Positions 31,172 to 39,394 of a stretch of 41,285 nucleotides of DNA are shown here, in pieces. This DNA is from an uncultured Bacilli bacterium. GTDB taxonomy: Bacteria > Bacillota_I > Bacilli_A > RF39 > UBA660. A program made the translations under genes and the position numbers. The stretch is taken from positions 1 through 41,285 of the forward strand of contig CAKOOQ010000007.1 of NCBI GenBank assembly GCA_934098555.1, given 5' to 3'. Position 1 is the first letter of the stretch, and the number at the start of each line of letters is the position of its first letter. Below the pieces are notes generated by a model. The model was not told where the DNA came from, searched no databases, and saw only the letters and a program-made list of their open reading frames with translations.

Positions 31172-32353
31172 ATGAAAAAAATTATTTTAATTAAATATGC
31201 CGAATTAAATACTAAAAAAGACAACATTAATATGTTTTTGAAAACATTAAAACAGAATCTTGAAAAAAGACTTTGCAAATATGACACTGAGATTACGTAT
31301 GATAAAGGTAGAATGTTTGTGAAAACAGAAGATCATTTTGAAGAAGTTATAAAAATTGTTCAAAATACTTTTGGCATTCATGAAGTTATCACCGGCTATG
31401 AACTTTTATCTAACCAGTTAGAAGAAATTGAAAAAAGTACCATCGAATTTATAAAAGATTTAGATTTTACGACATTCAAAGTAGAAACCAAAAGAAGCGA
31501 TAAAACATTTCCTTTAGAAAGCTTAGAAGTAAGTCGTCGTATTGGAGGATTAATCTTAAAAAATAAAGAAAATATTAAAGTAGATGTTCATCACCCGGAA
31601 CTAATTTTTCATATTGAAATTAGAAAAGATAAAGCCTACATTTACTATGAAACCCATAAGGGTGTCGGAGGCTATCCTGTCGGAACTTTAGGAAAAGGTC
31701 TTTTAATGCTTTCTGGGGGTATTGATAGTCCTGTTGCAGGATATCTCGCCATGAAAAGGGGCGTTAAAATAGAAGCTATTTATTTTGAAAGTCCTCCTCA
31801 TACCAGTGTTGAAGCTAAAGAAAAAGTTCTTAGTTTAGCCCATAAACTAAGTGAATACGCTTGTGATGAAATAAAAGTTCATATCATTCCATTTACGAAC
31901 ATTCAAGAAGCCATTTATAAAAATGTGCCTCATGACTATTTAGTAACCATTATGAGACGAATGATGTATCGTATTTCTGCTCGTGTCGCTTATCAAAATC
32001 GTTGTAAAATTTTAATCAATGGTGAAAGTATTGGCCAAGTAGCTAGTCAAACCTTAACAAGTATGAGTGTCATTAATGAAGTGGTTAAAATGCCTGTTAT
32101 TCGTCCCGTTGCTTGCTTTGATAAATTAGAAATCATTGATGTTTCTAAAAAAATAGGAACCTATGAGACAAGTATTTTACCTTATGAGGATTGTTGTACC
32201 ATCTTTGTTCCAACTCATCCGGTTATCAATCCTTTAAAAGAAAAATGTGAGGAATATGAAAAATTAATTCCTTATGAATCATTAATTGAAGAAGCTATTC
32301 AAAACAAAACAACTGTAAAAGGTATCAAACAAGAATTTGAAGATTTACTCTAA
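31172..32353 (+). CDS. thiI: tRNA 4-thiouridine synthetase ThiI (no rhodanese domain)
   Basis: A 393-aa enzyme that adenylates U8 of tRNA and replaces its oxygen with sulfur. The N-terminal half is a THUMP tRNA-binding region (to about 165). The PP-loop SGGIDS is at 181-186, and the C-terminal half is the adenylation domain with NGESIGQVASQTL. The C-terminal rhodanese domain of E. coli ThiI is missing, as in Bacillus, so this form should make 4-thiouridine with sulfur delivered by the adjacent NifS. GGGAGG precedes ATG 31172. No terminator was recognised after it. Confidence 0.93.
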   Translation: MKKIILIKYAELNTKKDNINMFLKTLKQNLEKRLCKYDTEITYDKGRMFVKTEDHFEEVIKIVQNTFGIHEVITGYELLSNQLEEIEKSTIEFIKDLDFTTFKVETKRSDKTFPLESLEVSRRIGGLILKNKENIKVDVHHPELIFHIEIRKDKAYIYYETHKGVGGYPVGTLGKGLLMLSGGIDSPVAGYLAMKRGVKIEAIYFESPPHTSVEAKEKVLSLAHKLSEYACDEIKVHIIPFTNIQEAIYKNVPHDYLVTIMRRMMYRISARVAYQNRCKILINGESIGQVASQTLTSMSVINEVVKMPVIRPVACFDKLEIIDVSKKIGTYETSILPYEDCCTIFVPTHPVINPLKEKCEEYEKLIPYESLIEEAIQNKTTVKGIKQEFEDLL

Positions 32354-32359
32354 AAGCCC

Positions 32360-32391
32360 TTGACGTTCGGGGGGGGGGTATTTGCTATAAT
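32360..32391 (+). promoter_or_regulatory. Probable phase-variable promoter with a G10 tract in its spacer
   Basis: TTGACG (32360-32365) and TATAAT (32386-32391, with a TGC extension) are separated by 20 bp that include ten consecutive G (32369-32378). Such a run is striking in AT-rich DNA. Loss of three G would give the ideal 17-bp spacing, so slippage during replication should change promoter strength. Confidence 0.75.
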
Positions 32392-32437
32392 TACTATAAG
32401 AAGACTATAGTAATTTTTTATATGAAAATCTATAGTC
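32389..32437. repeat. Inverted repeats at the surface-protein promoter
   Basis: AATTACTATA (32389-32398) and TATAGTAATT (32406-32415) form a perfect palindrome across the -10 box and start site. GACTATAG (32403-32410) also pairs with CTATAGTC (32430-32437) in the leader. This may be an operator or a 5' RNA hairpin. Confidence 0.5.
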
Positions 32438-32458
32438 CTAAAAAGGAGTTGTAGTTAT

Positions 32459-34069
32459 ATGACAGATATGTCAAAAAAGAAAAGAAATATATTAGTCATT
32501 GCTGTTCTATTAATAGGAGTCGTAGCTATCATAGGTGTATCGTATGCCTTATGGGTTTTAAACTTAACTCAAACCGGCCAAAACGATATTGTTTCATCCT
32601 GTTTTAATATCACTTTCGAAGATAAAGATAACATCAGTTTACAAAAGGCTTATCCAATACTAGATGAAGAAGGAAAGAAACTAACCCCTTACGAATTTAC
32701 CATAAACAACACGTGTGATTCGTATGCATCTTTTAATGTTAACTTAGAAGTTTTAAATACGACAACCTTAACAAATAATGATGCTGTTAAAGCTATGATA
32801 TCATCAAAAGCAAATGATAAAGAAACAGAGATAACAACAAGCTTATTATCAAGTTATCAAACAACAACGAAAACCTTAGATAATGCTAAAACATCTTTTA
32901 ATTTAACAACAGGATATTTAAATGCCAAAGAATCTAAAACGTATACCTTGAGATTATGGTTAGACGAAAATGTGGATATGAATACCGAAGGCGTTCAAAA
33001 TGCTAAGTTTAGTTCAAAAGTCGTTGTCACCACAAGTTATATAGAATCTGTTGAAGGCAAAGACGTCTTAAGTTATGTTAAGAAAAATGCTGATTCATCT
33101 TCAAATGAGGTGTATACTGTTCCAGGCATTTCCAACGATACCTGTACATATACCTTGGCGTATGATGGAACATTTGATAACAATTTAAGATATGTTGGAT
33201 CTAATCCCTGTAACTATGTGAAAATAGATGGTGAGTTATGGCGGATTGTCGGTGTCATGAATAACGTGGATGATGGTATCGGAAATAAAGAAAGCCGATT
33301 AAAATTAATCCGCTCATCATCAATAGGAGCCTATTCATGGGATACATCCGATTCATCTGTCAACAGTGGATATGGAGTCAATGAATGGAGTCAAGCTGCC
33401 TTAATGAAATTATTGAATCCAGGATATGAAAGCGAAAGTGTTGGAGGCTCCTTGTACTATAACAGTGGTTCAGGAACGTGTTATTATAGTTCTGATAATA
33501 AAACAGAATCATGTAATTTTACAAGTAGTGGTTTAAAAGCAAATTTAAAATCTTTAATAGGGGATGCTATATGGAATACCGGAAGTAATGGAACAAATGA
33601 TTGGAAAGATTATTGGAACACATCTGGATTGGCAAGTCATTTTTATGAATATGAAAGAAGTAATGATACAGGAAAAATATGTTCATCAGGAGATTATTGT
33701 AACGATACACTAGAAAGAACAACAACTTGGACCGGTAAAGTAGGGTTAGTGTATCCATCCGACTTTGGCTATGCGACAAGCGGTGGTAGTTATAAAAATC
33801 GATCAAGCTGTTTAAAAATAAATTTAGGCAGTAGTAGTAATTGTACTGATTGGTTATATATGAATACTTATCAATGGACCATTTCTCCGGCTGCAAACTC
33901 TACAAAAGCTTACGGTGTGTTTTTTGCCACTAACTACTACATCAACAGTAGCTACACTGTGTACTATACTTGTAATGTTCGCCCTTCAGTCTATCTGCTA
34001 CCTTCTACGTCAATCTTAAGTGGAGAGGGCAGCCAAACAAATCCGTATATTCTGGGAACTGAAAGATAA
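32459..34069 (+). CDS. Membrane-anchored surface protein with C-type-lectin-like C-terminal domain
   Basis: A 536-aa protein. A basic start (MTDMSKKKRN) and one membrane segment (about 11-34) precede a sandwich-like domain (about 35-200; CFNITFEDK, then FTINNTCDSYASFNVNLEVLNTTTL). A larger domain (about 215-536) contains ELWRIVGVMNN, AYSWDTSDSSVNSGYGVNEWSQA, GLVYPSDFGYATSGG, a TISPAANSTKAYG stretch and RPSVYLLPS. The final part resembles the formylglycine-generating/C-type-lectin fold used by retroelement-diversified proteins; this is by eye and from memory of similar gut proteins. Rich in Asn, Ser, Thr and Tyr, with several Cys. Start ATG 32459 with AAGGAG upstream. Expressed from a poly-G promoter. 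Codon use, with many TCA, GGA and late C-ending codons, differs from its neighbours, suggesting transfer. Function likely adhesion or ligand binding. Confidence 0.6.
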   Translation: MTDMSKKKRNILVIAVLLIGVVAIIGVSYALWVLNLTQTGQNDIVSSCFNITFEDKDNISLQKAYPILDEEGKKLTPYEFTINNTCDSYASFNVNLEVLNTTTLTNNDAVKAMISSKANDKETEITTSLLSSYQTTTKTLDNAKTSFNLTTGYLNAKESKTYTLRLWLDENVDMNTEGVQNAKFSSKVVVTTSYIESVEGKDVLSYVKKNADSSSNEVYTVPGISNDTCTYTLAYDGTFDNNLRYVGSNPCNYVKIDGELWRIVGVMNNVDDGIGNKESRLKLIRSSSIGAYSWDTSDSSVNSGYGVNEWSQAALMKLLNPGYESESVGGSLYYNSGSGTCYYSSDNKTESCNFTSSGLKANLKSLIGDAIWNTGSNGTNDWKDYWNTSGLASHFYEYERSNDTGKICSSGDYCNDTLERTTTWTGKVGLVYPSDFGYATSGGSYKNRSSCLKINLGSSSNCTDWLYMNTYQWTISPAANSTKAYGVFFATNYYINSSYTVYYTCNVRPSVYLLPSTSILSGEGSQTNPYILGTER

Positions 34070-34074
34070 TTTTT

Positions 34075-34119
34075 AAGAGGAACTTATAGATGGGAGGTTT
34101 CTCTTTTATTTTTTCTTTT
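34075..34119 (+). terminator. Terminator of the surface-protein gene
   Basis: AAGAGGAAC (34075-34083) pairs with GTTTCTCTT (34097-34105) with one wobble, followed by a T-rich run. Confidence 0.7.
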
Positions 34120-34137
34120 ACTAACTTATATGATGCA

Positions 34138-34146
34138 TGATATAAT
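34138..34146 (+). promoter_or_regulatory. Extended -10 promoter for the following gene pair
   Basis: TGATATAAT: TGN extension plus perfect TATAAT, 34 bases before ATG 34181. Confidence 0.6.
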
Positions 34147-34180
34147 AAAGCGGTAATGCAATGATAAAGGAAGTGAGTTT

Positions 34181-34699
34181 ATGGAAGAAAAGTCTATAAT
34201 AAATAACGAATTTGATTATTCGACAGTTATTCCAAAGGAAGAAAATATTTTTTATTTGGTAAAGTATTGTGACAGTCTTTACCAACAAATGCAAAAAAGA
34301 ATGGAAGAAGAGGAAGAAAAAAATAAGCCTTTTAAGTTTGAATATAAAGAATATATGTATAAGAAAAATTATAGTAACCGATTTGAGGTTTATATTTTTG
34401 AAAAAACATACAATAATATTTCTTGTAAAGATATCGTGAGTTTTGAAACAGCGATGAATAGTGGTCAATTAAAAAATGTTAATAGCTTAGAAATAACCTT
34501 AAATTTGAGCTTTGAAAGAGGTAAAAATAATGCTTTAGAGGAACATGAGAATCTTTTTGTTATTAAGTTTCAACCTTATCATATTATTTTTGCTCGAAAG
34601 TCTAATTTTGTTGATTCAGAAATGAATGAAATCGAGTCATCAATAAGAAGGATTTTAGATAAGTTTCCTAAAACAAATAGCATTTTTTGTAGTAAGTAG
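34181..34699 (+). CDS. Uncharacterised soluble protein related to the next gene product
   Basis: A 172-aa protein I do not recognise. It has an N-terminal helix with a glutamate run (MEEEEEKNKPF), then mixed strand and helix segments (FEVYIFEKTYNNISCKDIVSFETAMN, LEITLNLSF, LFVIKFQPYHIIFARK) and a C-terminal helix. No signal or membrane segment. AAAGGAAGTGAG precedes ATG 34181. The order of segments resembles residues 40-170 of the following protein, so the two may be paralogues, one soluble and one membrane-bound. It lies in the accessory block after the variable surface protein. Function unknown. Confidence 0.6.
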   Translation: MEEKSIINNEFDYSTVIPKEENIFYLVKYCDSLYQQMQKRMEEEEEKNKPFKFEYKEYMYKKNYSNRFEVYIFEKTYNNISCKDIVSFETAMNSGQLKNVNSLEITLNLSFERGKNNALEEHENLFVIKFQPYHIIFARKSNFVDSEMNEIESSIRRILDKFPKTNSIFCSK

Positions 34700-34713
34700 A
34701 AAGGGTATAAAGT

Positions 34714-35658
34714 ATGTATAACGATACGCTTAAAGTGGCTAATAAGATTATTTCTGATGATGATTTAGTGGATATCTTTACGAAAATGAATGATGATATA
34801 AAAAAATATGAAGCAATAAGTAGACAAGAAACACAAGCTAATCTTATGTATGAAAGAGAGTATCAGACTTGGACAGCCAAAGATTTTAAAGGCACTTTTA
34901 AAGTTAATGTGAACTTTACAGATGATACCCAAATAACTTTTGATAATTATCTTACGTTTATTAGTATTTTTAATTCAAGAATCACCGAAATAAAAAATTT
35001 ATGGTTAACTTATTCTTACAGTTATGATGTAAAATATCCGGGACAATCCCTCAATTATATTTATCAAAGTATAAGTATGAATATCTCTGACTATCGAATG
35101 GATATTGATGTTAGATTAAGTAGTGAAGATAAAAAAATGGATGATGTTTATAATTTTATAAAGAATAAGATTTTAAATGCTCCTGAAAAATATGATTATA
35201 TTGTTAAACAAAAAGATTCTATAATAAACAAAGTAGGTTTTGCTTTAGGAATGATACCTTCGCTTATTATTTGTTTGCTTTTGTTTTTTGTGCCTGGTAT
35301 AAGAGAGTTTTATTTTGTTAGTTATGTTGGCTTTCCTTTGGCTGCTATAATTTTAGGCTTTGTGCTTGGAACTGTCTTTTTTACAGGCAAAGTTTCATCT
35401 TTATATGAAGCTATTATGCCCGAAAAAAAGTACTCTCATTATGATTCTAGTAGTGGAAAATCAGTATATGTCGATGATTTAGATTCTTTTAAAGCCAAAA
35501 GTGATATTTTAATAGGCTCTAAGGTAGATATTTTAAAATATAGAAGTGAAATAAAAGAGATGGAAAAGAAATATTCAAAATGGCCTCTTTATGAAATAGC
35601 TACTGTTTTTGTTCTTTCTTTAATCATAATTTTAATTAGTGTAATTATTCAATCATAA
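34714..35658 (+). CDS. Uncharacterised membrane protein, possible partner of the preceding gene
   Basis: A 314-aa protein. Residues 1-170 form a soluble domain with WTAKDFKGTFKVNVNFTDDTQITFDNYLTFISIFNSRI and a YQSISMNISDYRMDIDVRL strand region. About two membrane segments follow (about 172-192 and 198-222), then a loop containing YDSSSGKSVYVDDLDSF, and a last membrane segment (about 290-312). Start ATG 34714 is 14 bases after the previous stop, with GAAAGGG upstream, so the two are an operon ending at a strong terminator. The soluble domain has the same size and segment order as the preceding protein. No known family recognised; a role in the membrane near the surface protein is only a guess. 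Confidence 0.65.
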   Translation: MYNDTLKVANKIISDDDLVDIFTKMNDDIKKYEAISRQETQANLMYEREYQTWTAKDFKGTFKVNVNFTDDTQITFDNYLTFISIFNSRITEIKNLWLTYSYSYDVKYPGQSLNYIYQSISMNISDYRMDIDVRLSSEDKKMDDVYNFIKNKILNAPEKYDYIVKQKDSIINKVGFALGMIPSLIICLLLFFVPGIREFYFVSYVGFPLAAIILGFVLGTVFFTGKVSSLYEAIMPEKKYSHYDSSSGKSVYVDDLDSFKAKSDILIGSKVDILKYRSEIKEMEKKYSKWPLYEIATVFVLSLIIILISVIIQS

Positions 35659-35672
35659 AAATAAGTAAAGAT

Positions 35673-35709
35673 TTAGTCAACAAGGTCTAATTTGTTGACT
35701 AATTTTTTT
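35673..35709 (+). terminator. Terminator before ppdK
   Basis: Perfect 11-bp stem TTAGTCAACAA (35673-35683) with TTGTTGACTAA (35692-35702), followed by TTTTTTT. Its 3' arm contains the -35 box of the next promoter. Confidence 0.9.
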
Positions 35710-35725
35710 GCTTTTCTTTTATAAT
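35695..35725 (+). promoter_or_regulatory. Promoter of ppdK
   Basis: TTGACT at 35695-35700, 19 bp, TATAAT at 35720-35725. Confidence 0.6.
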
Positions 35726-35747
35726 TAAAGAATAGGAGGACAAGGAT

Positions 35748-38372
35748 ATGAAAAAATATGTTTATCTATTTAATGAAGGCAATAAGGATATGGAGATGCT
35801 TTTAGGCGGTAAAGGTGCAAACTTAGCGGAGATGACAAATTTAGGTTTACCAGTGCCAAAAGGACTTACAGTTACTACCGAGGCTTGTAACCTTTATTAT
35901 AATGAAGATAAAACTTTAAATGAAAATTTAAAAAAGGAAGTTTACGAGGGTATTAAAAAAATAGAACAAGAAACAGGCAAGATTTTAGGTTCCAAAGATA
36001 ATCCTCTTCTTTTAAGTGTTCGAAGTGGTTCTGTGGTTAGTATGCCAGGAATGATGGATACGATTTTAAATCTAGGTTTAAATGATGAGGTAGTTGAATC
36101 AATGGCTTTAAAAACAAGTGATAGATTTGCGTATGATTCTTACCGTCGGCTTATTATGATGTATTTAGATGTTGTTAAAGGTTGTGGCAGAAAAGAATGT
36201 GAAGAAGTTTTAACAGAATTTAAGAAGAAAAAAGGCTATCAATCTGATTTAGATTTAACAGGTGATGATTTAAAAGCTATTGTTAAAATCTATAAACAAA
36301 TCTATACGTATAAAACAAAAGAAGAATTTCCAAGTGATGTTTATGAACAGTTGTTTTATGCGATTAAAGCTGTCTTTAACAGTTGGGAAAATGAAAGAGC
36401 TATTTACTATCGTAAGTTAAATAATATTCCTGAAGAATATAAAACAGCCGTAAACATTCAAGAAATGGTTTATGGTAACTGGGGAGATAATTCTCTTACC
36501 GGTGTGGCTTTTACAAGAAATCCGACTACTGGAGAAAATGAAATTTATGGCGAATATTTAATGAACGCCCAAGGAGAAGATGTTGTCTCAGGTGTTAGAA
36601 CTCCTTTAAAAATGGATACCTTAAAAAGAACAATGCCATTAATTTATGAAGAATTTAAGAATGACGCGAAAATATTAGAAGACCATTATCATAATATGCA
36701 AGATATGGAATTTACTGTTCAAGATAATAAACTTTATCTTTTACAAACGAGAGTAGGTAAAAGAACAGGTCGGGCGGCAGTAAAAATAGCTGTTGATATG
36801 GTTAGAGAAGGTTTAATGAGTAAAGAAGAAGCTATTCTTAGTGTGGAAGCTAAATCTCTAGATAGTTTTTTACATAAAACTTTTGATAGTGATGTACTTT
36901 CGAAAACAAGCCCTATCGCTCATGGTTTAGCGGCAAGTCCTGGAGCAGCTTCAGGTCATCTTTATTTTAATGCTAAAGAAGCAATTCTGGCTCATCAAAA
37001 TGGCGAAGAAGTTATTTTGGCACGAAGTGAAACTTCACCGGAAGATATCGAGGGTATGCACCATGCCAATGGCGTTTTAACAATTCATGGTGGTATGACA
37101 AGTCATGCGGCGGTAGTCGCAAGAGGTATGGGTACTTGTTGTGTGGCTGGTTGTGAAGATATTTATATTGATGAAGAAAAGAAAATTTTAATAACTAAAG
37201 AAGGTCTTAATTTAAAAGAAAAAGATGAATTAAGTTTAGATGGCACGACAGGACTTATTTATCAAGGGATTTTACCTAAAAAAGATCCTGAGTTAACGCC
37301 TGAATTACAACTTTTCATGAGTTGGGCCGATGAAGTGAAATCTTTAAAAGTACGAGTTAATGCAGATACGCCTCATGATGCCTTAGAAGCAATGAAATTT
37401 GGCGCGGATGGTATTGGTTTATGCCGTACCGAGCATATGTTTTTCGAACCCACGCGAATTAAAAGTTTTCGAAAAATGATTTTGTCTCAGACAAAAGAAG
37501 AAAGACAAAAATATTTAAATGAAATCTTACCTTATCAAGAAGAAGATTTTTATGAACTATTTAAAATATGCAATCATAAAGCTGTAGTGATTCGTTTATT
37601 AGATCCTCCTCTTCATGAATTTTTACCAAAGACCGATGAAGATAAAGCCTCTTTAGCAAGTGAACTTGGTATTTCCATGGAAAATCTTTCTTTAAGAATT
37701 GCCGATTTAAAAGAATTTAATCCTATGATGGGCCATCGTGGCTGTCGCCTTTTAGTTACTTATCCTGAGATTACTGTTATGCAAACAACAGCAATTATAA
37801 AGGCGGCCCTTCGTTTAGAAAAAGAAAATATTACGGTCACCCCAGAGATTATGGTACCTCTTATTTCGGATGTGAAAGAATTTTCTTTTGTAAAAAAAGA
37901 TATTTGTCAAACGGCGGATACTCTTATAAAAGAAGCAAATAGTGCTTTAAAATATGATGTAGGAACGATGATAGAGCTTCCAAGAGCTTGTTTACTCGCA
38001 GGTGAAATTGCTAAGAAAGCCAACTTTTTCTCTTTTGGAACAAATGATCTAACCCAAATGACCTATGGTTTTTCAAGAGATGATGCTGGTAAATTCTTAA
38101 AATGTTATGAAGAGAATAATCTCTTAGAAAAAGATCCTTTCCAAAAAATTGATGAAAAGGGTGTTGGGGCACTTATGCAATATGCTGTTGAAGAAGGACG
38201 TAAAGTAAAGAAAAACATGTCTATAGGCGTTTGTGGAGAACAAGGAGGAGATCCTGACAGTATTTTATTTTTCAAACGTATAAAAGCCACTTATGTTTCT
38301 TGCTCTTTATATCGTGTTTTAATTAGTAGACTTGCTTGTGCTCAAGCAGCTCTTATTGAAAAAGGTCTTTAA
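35748..38372 (+). CDS. ppdK: Pyruvate, phosphate dikinase
   Basis: An 874-aa enzyme, the normal length, interconverting pyruvate, ATP and phosphate with phosphoenolpyruvate, AMP and pyrophosphate. The N-terminal ATP-grasp part starts with LGGKGANLAEMTNLGLPVPKG and includes SVRSGSVVSMPGMMDTILNLGLND. The swivelling domain carries the phosphohistidine His453 in GGMTSHAAVVARGMG. The C-terminal PEP-binding barrel includes GLCRTEHMFF, MGHRGCRL, FFSFGTNDLTQM and Cys829 in IGVCGEQGGDP. In anaerobic Firmicutes it replaces or supports pyruvate kinase and saves ATP through pyrophosphate. No PpdK regulatory kinase gene is next to it. GGAGGACAAGG precedes ATG 35748. Confidence 0.97.
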   Translation: MKKYVYLFNEGNKDMEMLLGGKGANLAEMTNLGLPVPKGLTVTTEACNLYYNEDKTLNENLKKEVYEGIKKIEQETGKILGSKDNPLLLSVRSGSVVSMPGMMDTILNLGLNDEVVESMALKTSDRFAYDSYRRLIMMYLDVVKGCGRKECEEVLTEFKKKKGYQSDLDLTGDDLKAIVKIYKQIYTYKTKEEFPSDVYEQLFYAIKAVFNSWENERAIYYRKLNNIPEEYKTAVNIQEMVYGNWGDNSLTGVAFTRNPTTGENEIYGEYLMNAQGEDVVSGVRTPLKMDTLKRTMPLIYEEFKNDAKILEDHYHNMQDMEFTVQDNKLYLLQTRVGKRTGRAAVKIAVDMVREGLMSKEEAILSVEAKSLDSFLHKTFDSDVLSKTSPIAHGLAASPGAASGHLYFNAKEAILAHQNGEEVILARSETSPEDIEGMHHANGVLTIHGGMTSHAAVVARGMGTCCVAGCEDIYIDEEKKILITKEGLNLKEKDELSLDGTTGLIYQGILPKKDPELTPELQLFMSWADEVKSLKVRVNADTPHDALEAMKFGADGIGLCRTEHMFFEPTRIKSFRKMILSQTKEERQKYLNEILPYQEEDFYELFKICNHKAVVIRLLDPPLHEFLPKTDEDKASLASELGISMENLSLRIADLKEFNPMMGHRGCRLLVTYPEITVMQTTAIIKAALRLEKENITVTPEIMVPLISDVKEFSFVKKDICQTADTLIKEANSALKYDVGTMIELPRACLLAGEIAKKANFFSFGTNDLTQMTYGFSRDDAGKFLKCYEENNLLEKDPFQKIDEKGVGALMQYAVEEGRKVKKNMSIGVCGEQGGDPDSILFFKRIKATYVSCSLYRVLISRLACAQAALIEKGL

Positions 38373-38384
38373 CGGGACTTTTTT
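38359..38384 (+). terminator. Terminator of ppdK
   Basis: AAAAAGGTC (38359-38367) pairs with GACTTTTTT (38376-38384) with one wobble. Confidence 0.55.
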
Positions 38385-38396
38385 CTATAGTATAAT
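38368..38396 (+). promoter_or_regulatory. Promoter of the PfkB-type gene
   Basis: TTTAAC at 38368-38373, 17 bp, TATAAT at 38391-38396. Confidence 0.5.
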
Positions 38397-38425
38397 ATTT
38401 TTGGATAGAAAGATTTGGTGATAAA

Positions 38426-39394
38426 ATGTTAGCCTTAAGTATAGGTAAAATTACATATGATATAACCATTCCTATGGATAGTTATCCGGTGGAAAATAGT
38501 AAAATAATTTTAAAAGAAAAGTTGGAGGCAAGCGGTGGGTCTTCTTCAAACGTTGCCGCTTTACTGGGCAAATGGAATGTTGATTCTTATTTTGCAGGTG
38601 TTGTTGGATATGACGAACCAGGAAATAATGTTAAAAAAGAATTGGAGGCTCATAACGTTCATACCCAATTTATGGAAGTGAATTATGAGAAAAAAACAAC
38701 CTCAACTTTTATTTTAACGTCGAAAGCAACAACCAGTAGAACCCAACTTATGGTGGAACCGGAAGTATATCATTTGAAAAAAAGTGATTATGATGTGTTA
38801 CCCGATGCTATTTACACAGATGGCTTTGAGTATTCGGCTACGTTAAGTGCTTTTAATAAATATCCTCAAAGTATATCCGTTTTAGGGGCTGGTTTAAATT
38901 ATGCGGATGAAAAAGAAGTGGTAGCCTTAGCTAAATATGCAAAATATGTTATTTTTTCTTTAGAATTTGCTTGTATGGTAACGAAAATGAAAGTAGATGT
39001 TGATAATGGAGAACATTTATTTAATCTTTATAAGGAATTAAAAAATATTTTTCCAAATAGTAATAACATTGTTACATTACATAATAAAGGTGTTTTATAT
39101 AGTGTTTCTAATAATGTTCGGGTTATGCCAACGATTAATGTAGAAGAAAAAGACCGTACGGGCGCCGGAGATATCTTTGATGGGGCATTCATATATGGTT
39201 TATTAAAAAAATATGATCTTGAAAAAAGCATTCGTATTGCCAATATTGCCGCGGCTTTATCGACAACGAAATATGGAGCCAAAAATTCCATTCCTCTTTT
39301 ATCGGATGTGATTCATGAATACGAAGCTAAGTTTGGTCCTATTGAACCGGTTATGACGAGTGTTGAAACGCCACCAGTAGGAACGATGCAATGA
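38426..39394 (+). CDS. PfkB-family carbohydrate kinase
   Basis: A 322-aa kinase of the ribokinase/PfkB family, which phosphorylates sugars or nucleosides with ATP. The N-terminal substrate motif is GGSSSNVAALLGKW, and the anion-hole and catalytic motif is DRTGAGDIFDGAF with the base Asp249. The lid segment and the usual length are present. The sugar cannot be told; the motifs do not single out ribokinase, fructokinase or adenosine kinase. GGTGAT is just upstream of ATG 38426. Its stop overlaps the Smr-like gene by four bases. Confidence 0.85.
   Translation: MLALSIGKITYDITIPMDSYPVENSKIILKEKLEASGGSSSNVAALLGKWNVDSYFAGVVGYDEPGNNVKKELEAHNVHTQFMEVNYEKKTTSTFILTSKATTSRTQLMVEPEVYHLKKSDYDVLPDAIYTDGFEYSATLSAFNKYPQSISVLGAGLNYADEKEVVALAKYAKYVIFSLEFACMVTKMKVDVDNGEHLFNLYKELKNIFPNSNNIVTLHNKGVLYSVSNNVRVMPTINVEEKDRTGAGDIFDGAFIYGLLKKYDLEKSIRIANIAAALSTTKYGAKNSIPLLSDVIHEYEAKFGPIEPVMTSVETPPVGTMQ

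Noticed and set aside
32389..32437. Transcription attenuator with mutually exclusive hairpins
   Set aside because: With the -10 box at 32386-32391, the first arm would lie at or before the transcription start, so a terminator and antiterminator pair in the RNA is unlikely unless an upstream promoter is used.
33567..33896. 109-codon antisense frame within the surface-protein gene
   Set aside because: Its composition is that of a reversed Asn/Ser/Tyr-rich gene, with no ribosome site; treated as a shadow.
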